Below are positions 1-6,928 of a stretch of 9,787 bases of DNA, in pieces. The DNA comes from an uncultured Fastidiosipila sp. (GTDB taxonomy: Bacteria > Bacillota > Clostridia > Saccharofermentanales > Fastidiosipilaceae), in NCBI GenBank assembly GCA_938014865.1, contig CALLQJ010000114.1, positions 1 to 9,787 of the forward strand, in the 5' to 3' direction. The position numbers were made by a program, and so were the translations under genes. How positions within the stretch are numbered: the stretch's first letter is position 1; each line of letters opens with the position of its first letter. The notes below the pieces were generated by a model, which saw only the letters and a program-made list of their open reading frames with translations, was not told the origin of the DNA and made no database searches.

Positions 1-2272
1 CAATGATTGGGATACTGCTTCGAATCCGCTCAGCATGAGCGGCACTACCGGTGTCTGGGAAGGCTTTGTGCCGGAGGCCGCAGACGGCCAGTGTTATAAG
101 TACTATATTGAAGGCCAAGACGGACAGGGACGATTCAAAACAGATCCTTATGCCCGCAAAACGGAACTCAGGCCGAATGATGCTTCGATCCTCTTGGATG
201 ATATAGACTTTCCCTGGAGCGATCAGGCGTATCTGGAAAAACGTCTGAAAACAGATTTTAATGCCGCTCCCATTAATATTTATGAAATGCATTTATCGTC
301 CTGGCGCACCAAAGAAGACGGTTCTTATTATTCCTATAAAGAATTGGCGCACCTGGTCGGGGATTATATTAAAGAGATGGGCTATACCCATATCGAACTG
401 ATGCCGATCATGGAATATCCTTTCGACGGTTCCTGGGGCTATCAGCTGACCGGCTATTTTTCGGTCACGGCCCGGCACGGGGATAAAGAAGGTTTTCAGT
501 ATTTTGTGAACCATCTCCATAATGAGGGGATCGGTGTCCTGCTTGACTGGGTGCCTGCGCATTATCCGCGTGATGCTCACGGTTTAGCTTATTTTGACGG
601 GTCTCCCTGCTATGAATACGCCGATAAGAGAATGGGCGAGCATGCGGATTGGGGGACCTTGGTTTTTGATTACTCAAAAGATGAGGTCCGTTCTTTCTTA
701 ATGTCTTCGGCCGTCTACTGGCTTGAAGAGTTTCATATTGACGGTCTGCGAGTGGATGCGGTGTCTTCTATGATTTACCGTGACTACGGCAGAACGGAAT
801 ATATCCCGAATAAGGACGGGGGGACGGAAAACTATGAAGCGGTGGCTTTCCTGACCGGATTGAATCAGCTGATCCATCGTGAGTACCCCGGTGTCCTGAT
901 GATCGCCGAGGAGTCGACGTCCTGGCCGAAGGTGACCCATCCTGCCGATGAAGGCGGCATGGAATTTGATATGAAATGGGATATGGGCTGGATGCACGAT
1001 ACGCTTAATTATTTCAGCCTGGATTATCTTTACAGAACGCATCATCATAATGAAATTACCTTTTCGATGCTCTATAACTTCCACGAGCGCTTCCTGCTGG
1101 CCTTGTCGCATGATGAGGTGGTGCACGGCAAAGCGTCTCTGATCAATAAAATGCCGGGGGATTTCTGGCGTAAGTTTGCCTCTTTGCGGGAGCTTTTCTT
1201 GTATATGATGGGCCATCCCGGCGGCAAGCTGATTTTTATGGGCGCGGAAATTGCGCAGTTTATTGAATGGCGTTACTACGAGCAGCTGGAGTGGTTCTTA
1301 CTGGATTATGATATGCATAATAAACTCCATCAATTCGTGAAGACGCTCAATCACATGTATCTGGATATCCCGGCCTTCTGGGAAGATGACCGGACCTGGG
1401 AGGGCTTCAGCTGGCTGAATGCAGATGATTCGAGCAATTCGGTCTACAGCTGGGCGCGCAAAGACAAAAGCGGCGGCTATCTGATATTCATCATGAATAT
1501 GACGCCGGCCGTTCTGAACGATTATAAATTCCCGGCGCCTAAACGCGGCAAATATAAAATTTTATTGAATTCCGATGCGTCCCGCTGGGGCGGATCCGAT
1601 TATCCGGTTCTGATTCCGCCGGGCGAGGAGACAATCGCCGAGGTGAACAAAGAACTGGATATGGAGCTTTACAGCTGGGATCCGGAAGAAGCGCCCGAAC
1701 AGCCGGAGCACGGACCGGATGCGGAAGGCTGCTATGTTGTTTCGCGTGATATCGCCAATCACGGCTATGCGCAGTCCCTGCGGATTAATCTTCCGCCGCT
1801 GGCGGGATTGATTCTGCAGCTGGTTGAAGAGGACCGTTCGGAGCCGCCCGAAACCCCGTGGCCCGATCCTGAGTCGCCTTATCCCGAGCATTATTTTGCC
1901 GAGAAACGCGCGAAAGAGGAGCGGGCAAAAGCCTTGAAAGAAAAGAAAGCACAGGAGCGCAAACGCGGCGGAAAAACGAAAGGGGCCCCGGCGGGCAAAA
2001 CGGGCACGGCGAAAGAAAGCAGTGCGCAGCCCAAGAACGCGGGCAAAGCGAAGCAAACGAATGCGTCCGAAAGAAAAGAGCCTGACGGGAAGAAAGCGAA
2101 AGAAGAGACGGCAGGCCGAAGGACGCGCAGCGGCGGAAGCAAGACAGAACAAGCGGCTGCGAAAAAGACAAAACGCAGCGGCGGAAATGTAAAAAAACGT
2201 GCGGATGAGAGCAAGACGAAAAAGCTCAGCGACCGCAAAGAAAATAATAAAGACCGTAAGAAACGTTTTTAA
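1..2272 (+). CDS. glgB: 1,4-alpha-glucan branching enzyme GlgB (5' end missing)
   Basis: Cytoplasmic GH13 enzyme that cuts alpha-1,4 glucan chains and rejoins them as alpha-1,6 branches in glycogen. The frame is open from base 2, reading NDWDTASNPLSM before the first in-window Met at 35, so the true start lies upstream. By comparison with Bacillus GlgB roughly 55-60 residues are missing. Counting from the Met at 35, GH13 region I is DWVPAH (171-176), the nucleophile is Asp241 in GLRVDAV, the acid/base is Glu292 in IAEES, and LSHDEVVHGK holds Asp360. Spacings between these match those I recall for E. coli GlgB. The C-terminal beta domain (LLNSD at 510 to LILQL near 596) carries an extra acidic stretch. 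After it comes a low-complexity tail of about 150 residues very rich in Lys and Arg. The full protein would be near 800 residues, against about 630-650 in related species. First gene of the glg cluster in this window. Confidence 0.96.
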   Translation, partial: NDWDTASNPLSMSGTTGVWEGFVPEAADGQCYKYYIEGQDGQGRFKTDPYARKTELRPNDASILLDDIDFPWSDQAYLEKRLKTDFNAAPINIYEMHLSSWRTKEDGSYYSYKELAHLVGDYIKEMGYTHIELMPIMEYPFDGSWGYQLTGYFSVTARHGDKEGFQYFVNHLHNEGIGVLLDWVPAHYPRDAHGLAYFDGSPCYEYADKRMGEHADWGTLVFDYSKDEVRSFLMSSAVYWLEEFHIDGLRVDAVSSMIYRDYGRTEYIPNKDGGTENYEAVAFLTGLNQLIHREYPGVLMIAEESTSWPKVTHPADEGGMEFDMKWDMGWMHDTLNYFSLDYLYRTHHHNEITFSMLYNFHERFLLALSHDEVVHGKASLINKMPGDFWRKFASLRELFLYMMGHPGGKLIFMGAEIAQFIEWRYYEQLEWFLLDYDMHNKLHQFVKTLNHMYLDIPAFWEDDRTWEGFSWLNADDSSNSVYSWARKDKSGGYLIFIMNMTPAVLNDYKFPAPKRGKYKILLNSDASRWGGSDYPVLIPPGEETIAEVNKELDMELYSWDPEEAPEQPEHGPDAEGCYVVSRDIANHGYAQSLRINLPPLAGLILQLVEEDRSEPPETPWPDPESPYPEHYFAEKRAKEERAKALKEKKAQERKRGGKTKGAPAGKTGTAKESSAQPKNAGKAKQTNASERKEPDGKKAKEETAGRRTRSGGSKTEQAAAKKTKRSGGNVKKRADESKTKKLSDRKENNKDRKKRF

Positions 2273-2284
2273 AGAACACGTGAT

Positions 2285-2322
2285 GCCGTGCCGGCCGGGG
2301 AAGTATTCCGGACCGGGGCGGC
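2285..2322 (+). terminator. GC-rich hairpin between glgB and glgC
   Basis: An imperfect inverted repeat starts 12 bases after the glgB stop. GCCG (2285-2288) pairs with CGGC (2319-2322), and the double CCGGCCGG (2291-2298) pairs with CCGG-A-CCGG (2308-2316), leaving one bulged A and a 9-base loop. Weaker pairs extend it outward to about 2279-2328. No T-run follows directly; the nearest is TTTT at 2334-2337. It could be a weak terminator or attenuator, or an RNA-processing or stability element that lets glgB and glgCDA be expressed at different levels. Confidence 0.5.
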
Positions 2323-2331
2323 TTCGTGCGG

Positions 2332-2396
2332 AATTTTAAGACTATAAAAGTGATTGTCATCTATAATAGTATTAAAGGACAATTTTAAGATCTTAA
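2332..2396 (+). promoter_or_regulatory. Possible internal promoter and operator ahead of glgC
   Basis: A perfect TATAAT lies at 2362-2367, 85 bases before the glgC start. At 16-18 base spacing the -35 position holds only poor matches such as AGACTA, so this is at best a weak or activator-dependent promoter. It is flanked by two exact copies of AATTTTAAGA (2332-2341 and 2381-2390). The second copy overlaps a perfect 12-bp palindrome, TTAAGATCTTAA (2385-2396). A small stem, CGGC/GCCG (2397-2400 with 2406-2409), follows. The layout suggests protein binding sites around a promoter, but this is inference from sequence alone. Confidence 0.35.
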
Positions 2397-2451
2397 CGGC
2401 GGCAAGCCGATAAGCAAAAGATGCAAAAGAAAAGAAATTAGGAGGCAGAAT

Positions 2452-3711
2452 ATGGCAAAGAAAGATCTGATTGCAATGATCCTGGCGGGGGGACAAGGCT
2501 CGCGGCTGGTTGCTTTGACTAATCTCATGGCAAAACCGGCGGTGCCCTTCGGCTCGCGTTATAGAATCATTGATTTCACACTGAGCAACTGTACCAATTC
2601 GGGAATCGATACGGTCGGTGTTCTGACGCAATACGAGCCCCTGGCGCTCAATACCTATGTAGGTAACGGTCATCCCTGGGATCTTGACCGGAACAACGGC
2701 GGGGCGTTTATTCTGCCTCCGTATCAGAACATTGAAGGCAGTGATTGGTATAAGAATACGGCGAATGCGATCTACCAGAACAGCGGATTCATCGACAGCT
2801 TTGATCCGAAATATGTCGTCATCCTTTCCGGGGACCATATTTACAAGATGGATTATTCGAAGATGCTCCGCCAGCATATTGAACATGAGGCGGACTGCAC
2901 GATCGCCGTTCTGGAAGTGCCGTGGGAAGAGGCACCGCGTTTCGGCATTATGAATGTCGATGAAGAAGATAATATCATCGAATTTGATGAGAAACCGCCG
3001 GAGCCGAAGTCGAATCTGGCGTCGATGGGCATCTACATCTTCACCTGGCCGACTTTGCGGCAGGCGCTGATTAAAGATGAGCACGACGAGACCTCGGATC
3101 ATGACTTCGGAAAAAATATTATTCCGAAATACATCCGGGAAAACAGAAAACTTTTTGCCTATCGCTTTAAAGGCTACTGGAAAGATGTCGGAACCATTTC
3201 TTCGCTTTGGGAAGCGAATATGGATATTCTCGACAATCCTCAGGATGTGGACCTCCGGGATCCGACCTGGCGGATTTATTCCCGCAACCCCGTCAAGCCT
3301 GCAGCGTATGTCTCGGATCAGTCGAAGGTGACCCGTTCGGCCTTTACCGACGGCTGCCGGATTTTCGGCAATGTGCACCACTCTATTTTGTCTCATTCGG
3401 TTTATATTGAAGAAGGTGCGGTCATCCGGAATTCCGTCCTGATGCCGGGTGCCGTGGTCCGGAAAGGTGCCGTTATTGATAAGGCCATAATCGGCATGTA
3501 TGCGGAAGTCGGTGAGAACTGCATAATCGGCGGGCCCGCACCGGAGTCTCACCCGTATCTCAATAAGTACTGCAGTCAGGATATTGCGGTCATCAGTTCG
3601 GGCATTACTCTTAAGGACGGTGTACAGATTCCCGGCAACTGCATGGTGCAGGAACTTGAAGATATAGCAGAAGAAGACAACGTGGTGCTTCAGGCCACGA
3701 ACATTTGGTAA
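2452..3711 (+). CDS. glgC: Glucose-1-phosphate adenylyltransferase, catalytic subunit GlgC
   Basis: Makes ADP-glucose and pyrophosphate from ATP and glucose-1-phosphate, the committed step of bacterial glycogen synthesis. At 419 residues it has the normal length. The nucleotide-binding signature ILAGGQGSRL starts near residue 10 and runs into AKPAVPFG. Asp128 in SGDHIY corresponds to the catalytic Asp142 of E. coli GlgC, and Lys181 in DEKP to the glucose-1-phosphate-binding lysine. WKDVGTI follows, then left-handed beta-helix repeats over the last 110 residues. The start is fixed by AGGAGG at 2440-2445, six bases ahead of the ATG. The E. coli activator residues Lys39 and Arg40 align with Leu and Met here, so classical fructose-1,6-bisphosphate activation is unlikely. 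It should pair with the GlgD encoded 15 bases downstream. Confidence 0.97.
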   Translation: MAKKDLIAMILAGGQGSRLVALTNLMAKPAVPFGSRYRIIDFTLSNCTNSGIDTVGVLTQYEPLALNTYVGNGHPWDLDRNNGGAFILPPYQNIEGSDWYKNTANAIYQNSGFIDSFDPKYVVILSGDHIYKMDYSKMLRQHIEHEADCTIAVLEVPWEEAPRFGIMNVDEEDNIIEFDEKPPEPKSNLASMGIYIFTWPTLRQALIKDEHDETSDHDFGKNIIPKYIRENRKLFAYRFKGYWKDVGTISSLWEANMDILDNPQDVDLRDPTWRIYSRNPVKPAAYVSDQSKVTRSAFTDGCRIFGNVHHSILSHSVYIEEGAVIRNSVLMPGAVVRKGAVIDKAIIGMYAEVGENCIIGGPAPESHPYLNKYCSQDIAVISSGITLKDGVQIPGNCMVQELEDIAEEDNVVLQATNIW

Positions 3712-3718
3712 GAGGAGG
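3712..3718 (+). promoter_or_regulatory. Ribosome binding site of glgD
   Basis: GAGGAGG begins directly after the glgC TAA stop, eight bases before the glgD ATG. It sets the glgD start and shows that glgD is translated independently within the same transcript. Confidence 0.8.
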
Positions 3719-3726
3719 CTGAATTA

Positions 3727-4833
3727 ATGTTTATTGATGCAACTGGTATTATTCTTGCAGACGATAAAAGAGTGCACTTGAGTGAATTGTCCAGGCCGCG
3801 CGCCTTGGCAGCGGTGCCGTTTGCAGGCCGTTACAGAATCATCGATTTCGGTTTGTCGAACATGGCAAATTCCGGCATTACCCTGGTGGGGGTGTCGACA
3901 CTTAATAAATATAAATCTTTAATGGATCACATCGGCACGGGCAGTGCCTGGGATCTGGACCGGAAGAATCAGGGGCTGCATATCCTGCCGCCTTATCTGA
4001 CGTCGGAAAATTATTATAACGAGAGCGATGACCTGAAAGGCCTTCTGGATTTTATCCGCGGGACACGTCACAGAGACGTGATCATCTCCTCATCCAATGT
4101 CATCTTCGCCTGTGATTACACAGACCTTTATAAGCAGCACTATGACACGGAGGCCGATGTTACGGTCATGTACAATAATGACGGCCTGACCGACGGCAAT
4201 GTGAATGTGATTTTAGAGGTCGGCAAAGATAAGAAAATAAACGATGTTTTTGTCAATCCCGTTACGACGAAAAGTGATGCGAATTCGCTCGGCGTACTGT
4301 GCATGAGCAAGGATCTTCTGGTGGATCTTCTGTCGGATGCGGTCGCGCACGGCGTGTCGAATCTGACGACGGAACTGATCCTGCGCAAAGCGGATATCCT
4401 GGATATCCGAGGCTATGAATTCCGGGAGCCGGTGCTGCGGATCGGTTCGATCCAGTCGTATTTCAAAGCCAGCATGGAACTGCTTAAGCCGGAGGTCGCC
4501 GAGTCTTTGTTCTGGGGCGAGGATCCTGTTTATACAAAGGTCAAGGACGAAGCACCCGCCTATATTGAACCGGAAGTCAGCGTGGACAATTGTCTGGTTT
4601 CTGACGGCTGCCATATCAGCGGCAATATTTCGGACAGTATTGTGTTCCGCGGCGTGGACATCGGCGAAGGGTCCAAGATCAGAAATTCCATCATTTTCCA
4701 AGGCGTGACCATCGGAGATAATGTCGAACTTGATCACGTGATTATAGATAAAGACTGCACGATCAGGGAGAATACGCGGCTGATGGGTCAGGCGGAATAT
4801 CCTGTCGTTATCGGAAAGGGAGCTACGGTATGA
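3727..4833 (+). CDS. glgD: ADP-glucose pyrophosphorylase regulatory subunit GlgD
   Basis: Non-catalytic paralogue of GlgC found in Bacillota, which forms a mixed enzyme with GlgC and raises its activity. It has 368 residues, the usual GlgD length and shorter than GlgC. The fold is clearly shared: RYRIIDFGLSNMANSGI, WDLDR and LHILPPY match GlgC. The active site is worn away: the glycine-rich loop is replaced by ILADDKRVHL, the catalytic Asp is Asn124 in SSSNVIF, and the EKP lysine motif is FVNP. The C-terminal part keeps hexapeptide-like beta-helix repeats (for example ISGNISDSIVFRGVDIGEG). Its stop overlaps the glgA start in ATGA, implying translational coupling and matched amounts of GlgD and GlgA. 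Confidence 0.95.
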   Translation: MFIDATGIILADDKRVHLSELSRPRALAAVPFAGRYRIIDFGLSNMANSGITLVGVSTLNKYKSLMDHIGTGSAWDLDRKNQGLHILPPYLTSENYYNESDDLKGLLDFIRGTRHRDVIISSSNVIFACDYTDLYKQHYDTEADVTVMYNNDGLTDGNVNVILEVGKDKKINDVFVNPVTTKSDANSLGVLCMSKDLLVDLLSDAVAHGVSNLTTELILRKADILDIRGYEFREPVLRIGSIQSYFKASMELLKPEVAESLFWGEDPVYTKVKDEAPAYIEPEVSVDNCLVSDGCHISGNISDSIVFRGVDIGEGSKIRNSIIFQGVTIGDNVELDHVIIDKDCTIRENTRLMGQAEYPVVIGKGATV

Positions 4834-6284
4834 CAAAAACAAAAATTCTGATGGTGACATCTGAATGTACACCATTTGCGAAAACGGGGGGACTGGCGGA
4901 TGTAGTCGGCGTACTGCCCGGCCAGCTGAATAAGCTCGGGCTGGACTGCCGCGTGGTGATGCCGCTGTACCGTCAGATTAAAGAAAAGTATATTAAGCAG
5001 CTGCACTTCATGCGCTGGACGACGCTTAAGATCGGCTGGCGTTCGATGTACAGCGGGCTTTTCTCGCTGGAGTATGAAGGCGTTACCTACTATTTCATCG
5101 ATAATGAATTTTATTTCAATAATCAGAGTATTTATACCGAATACAGCTATGATATTGAACGCTTCAGTTTCTTCCAGAGAGCGGTATTGGATGCGCTGGG
5201 TGCACCGATGAATTTTTATCCGGATATCCTGCACTGCCATGACTGGCAGGCCGGGATGATTCCCTGTCTTCTGGATGCGCATTTCCGCCCGCACGGCTAC
5301 TTTACCGATCTGCGTACGGTTTTCACCATCCATAACCTGAAGTATCAGGGGATTCACGGGGTCAATCAGATTGCCGACCTTATGGATCTGCCGAGCCGCT
5401 ACATGACCGACTACGGCATCCTGAAGGACGGCGTGCCGAACTTTATGAAAGCCGGCATTGTCTATTCGGATCTGGTGACCACCGTATCGCCTACCTACGC
5501 GAAAGAAATTTTCCTGCCTTTCTACGGCGAAGGCCTCGACTGGGTGCTGCGTAATTATTCTTACAAGGTGCACGGCATTCTGAACGGCATTGATATGGAC
5601 GGATGGAATCCGGAGACGGACGAGTATCTGGACAAAAATTATAATGTCAATAATTACAAAGAAGGCAAGGATGCCAATAAGCTGGCCATGCAGGAAGCCA
5701 TGGATTTAGAGCGCAATCCGGATAAGCCGATGATCACGATGGTCAGCCGCCTGGTCGACCAGAAGGGTCTGGATCTGATTTTGCGCGTGATCGATGAGAT
5801 CCTGGAAGAAGACTGTCAGTTTATCCTGCTCGGCACGGGCGACAGTTATTATGAAAATGAGCTGCGGCAGGTGGAGGCGCGCCATCACGGCAATATGCGT
5901 TCGCTGATTATGTACTCCAATGATATGTCGCATCGGCTCTATGCGGCCGGGGATATCTTCCTGATGCCTTCGATCTTTGAGCCCTGCGGGCTGTCGCAGA
6001 TGATTGCGATGCGTTACGGCAATGCACCCCTGGTGCGTGCGACGGGCGGCCTGAAGGACACCGTAGAGCCCTATAACGTGGAAACAGGGGAAGGGAACGG
6101 CTTCAGCTTCCCGAATATCAATGCGCATGACATGCTCTTCCTGCTGAAAGATGCCATGGGCCTGTACCGCGATCATAAAGATCATTGGGATAATATCGTA
6201 AGACACGGCATGACCGGGGATTACAGCTGGGAGAAATCCGCGAAGCGTTATGCGGAACTCTATCAGAATCTTTTAGAATCCTGA
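4830..6284 (+). CDS. glgA: Glycogen synthase GlgA (ADP-glucose type)
   Basis: Transfers glucose from ADP-glucose to the non-reducing end of alpha-1,4 glucan (family GT5) in the cytoplasm. Its 484 residues are typical. The N-terminal Rossmann domain opens with the ADP-glucose-binding KTGGLADVVG (Lys18), and HCHDWQAG and FTIHNLKYQG follow. The C-terminal GT-B domain contains SRLVDQKGLD, the LLGTGD strand, and SIFEPCGLSQ, whose Glu384 matches the catalytic Glu377 of E. coli GlgA. A second conserved GGLKDTV loop comes after it. The ATG overlaps the glgD stop by four bases, and AAGGGAG (4816-4822) inside glgD provides a ribosome binding site. It is the last gene of the cluster, since a strong terminator lies 27 bases after its stop. 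Confidence 0.97.
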   Translation: MTKTKILMVTSECTPFAKTGGLADVVGVLPGQLNKLGLDCRVVMPLYRQIKEKYIKQLHFMRWTTLKIGWRSMYSGLFSLEYEGVTYYFIDNEFYFNNQSIYTEYSYDIERFSFFQRAVLDALGAPMNFYPDILHCHDWQAGMIPCLLDAHFRPHGYFTDLRTVFTIHNLKYQGIHGVNQIADLMDLPSRYMTDYGILKDGVPNFMKAGIVYSDLVTTVSPTYAKEIFLPFYGEGLDWVLRNYSYKVHGILNGIDMDGWNPETDEYLDKNYNVNNYKEGKDANKLAMQEAMDLERNPDKPMITMVSRLVDQKGLDLILRVIDEILEEDCQFILLGTGDSYYENELRQVEARHHGNMRSLIMYSNDMSHRLYAAGDIFLMPSIFEPCGLSQMIAMRYGNAPLVRATGGLKDTVEPYNVETGEGNGFSFPNINAHDMLFLLKDAMGLYRDHKDHWDNIVRHGMTGDYSWEKSAKRYAELYQNLLES

Positions 6285-6311
6285 GGGCTTCTGCCTTTTA
6301 ATTTGCATCTG

Positions 6312-6342
6312 AAAACGCGGGTCCCGAAGGCCCGCGTTTTTT
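6312..6342 (+). terminator. Rho-independent terminator after glgA
   Basis: AAAACGCGGG (6312-6321) pairs perfectly with CCCGCGTTTT (6331-6340) around a 9-base loop, and the right arm runs into TTTTTT. This is a textbook intrinsic terminator for the glg transcript. Read from the minus strand the stem is followed by TTTTC, so it may also stop transcripts of the convergent zinc-ribbon gene. Confidence 0.92.
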
Positions 6343-6383
6343 GATGAAGTATGAAATGGAATATGAAATATTAAAGCGCTGAT

Positions 6384-6402
6384 GCGTCCGCTTCCGGGAC
6401 GC
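6384..6402 (-). terminator. Short hairpin downstream of the zinc-ribbon gene
   Basis: GCGTCC (6384-6389) pairs with GGACGC (6397-6402) around a 7-base loop, 18 bases past the stop of the minus-strand gene. No real T-run follows on the minus strand, only GCTTTAAT, so it would be a weak terminator alone. The bidirectional-looking hairpin at 6312-6342 is the more likely end point. Confidence 0.3.
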
Positions 6403-6420
6403 CCGGCGGAGCTGTAGAAA

Positions 6421-6789
6421 TCAGGGTTCTTCCGTAATCGTGACCGAGGCGCCCTCTTCTTCTTTCCGGCGTTCTTCTTCTTCGGCATCCATGACAGACT
6501 GGAACTGTGACATTTCGGCGGCCAGTTCTTCTTCGGTCGGCCATTTCATATTCTTAGTGACAAAATATAAGATGACAAATAAGATGACACTGATGACGAT
6601 GAAGGCCACGATCATTAAAAGGAAACTGCTGCCGCAGCCTTTGGCAATGGCGCGCCGCTTGGCGCGTTTCATTTTCCGGAGTTCTTTCGGATCGGTGACG
6701 CGCTGGGTCTGTTTGTTCTGCAAAAAAGTGCCGCATTTTTTGCATACGTTGCGTTTGCCGTTTTCCAGTCCGCAGTTTGGACAAATCAT
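6421..6789 (-). CDS. Small zinc-ribbon protein with one membrane span, unknown function
   Basis: A protein of 122 residues that I cannot assign to a named family. It starts with a four-cysteine zinc ribbon (CPNC at 3-6, CKKC at 16-19). A strongly basic stretch follows (residues 35-50, including KMKRAKRRAIAK), then one hydrophobic helix (about 55-77). The C-terminal segment is acidic and Glu-rich (84-122), likely coiled or disordered. By the positive-inside rule the zinc ribbon faces the cytoplasm and the acidic tail lies outside. Start choice: GGGGGA lies about seven bases upstream of the ATG on the minus strand, and the CPNC motif begins at residue 3, as is usual in such proteins. It is convergent with glgA and divergent from argS, so its position says little about its role. 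Similar small zinc-ribbon membrane proteins are common and uncharacterised in Bacillota. Confidence 0.85.
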   Translation of the reverse strand: MICPNCGLENGKRNVCKKCGTFLQNKQTQRVTDPKELRKMKRAKRRAIAKGCGSSFLLMIVAFIVISVILFVILYFVTKNMKWPTEEELAAEMSQFQSVMDAEEEERRKEEEGASVTITEEP

Positions 6790-6827
6790 CTTAATATCCC
6801 CCGTCTTTTTTCTCTTTCAATTATTTT

Positions 6828-6833
6828 ATTATA
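6828..6833 (-). promoter_or_regulatory. Possible -10 box of the zinc-ribbon gene
   Basis: On the minus strand a perfect TATAAT lies 38 bases upstream of the ATG. At 17-base spacing the -35 position is only TAACGT, so support is limited to the -10 box and its position in the AT-rich divergent gap. Confidence 0.35.
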
Positions 6834-6860
6834 CATAAGACTTGCTTTTCACGTTATTTC

Positions 6861-6889
6861 TTGCGAAAGAATTTTATAATCGTTATAGT
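6861..6889 (+). promoter_or_regulatory. Sigma-A type promoter of argS
   Basis: TTGCGA (6861-6866, four of six matches to TTGACA) and TATAGT (6884-6889, five of six matches to TATAAT) are separated by exactly 17 bases. Transcription would begin near 6896, leaving a leader of only about 30 bases. That leaves no room for a T-box, which controls some aminoacyl-tRNA synthetase genes in Bacillota. A TATAAT at 6875-6880 also exists but has no -35 at a useful distance. Confidence 0.6.
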
Positions 6890-6928
6890 AAGTTTACTGA
6901 TTTTTTTTAAAATCGGGAGGTTTTTCTC

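Noticed and set aside
1562..2238. Three overlapping minus-strand open frames (196, 128 and 115 codons) rich in Phe, Arg, Ser and Ala
   Set aside because: They are the complement of the purine-rich Lys/Arg/Ala tail of glgB. Their composition follows from that bias, and they have no ribosome binding site or domain pattern.
2269..3552. 427-codon open frame on the minus strand, antisense to glgC
   Set aside because: glgC is unmistakable on the plus strand with a good ribosome binding site. The antisense translation is rich in Arg, Ile, His and Phe with no recognisable motif, as expected from the complement of GC-biased codons.
2452..4833. glgC and glgD as a recent tandem duplication
   Set aside because: They share the fold and some short identical motifs, but the active site and many positions differ strongly. 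This is the ancient GlgC/GlgD pair known in Bacillota.
4213..5573. Minus-strand open frames of 220 and 261 codons opposite glgD and glgA
   Set aside because: Both lie wholly opposite well-conserved enzymes, and their translations have no family features.
6440..6838. 132-codon plus-strand open frame over the zinc-ribbon gene
   Set aside because: The minus-strand reading gives CPNC/CKKC plus a clean membrane span and a ribosome binding site. The plus-strand reading is its shadow.
6890..6928. T-box riboswitch ahead of argS
   Set aside because: Only about 30 bases separate the likely transcription start from the ATG, far too short for a T-box. The T-run at 6901-6908 has no GC-rich stem before it.
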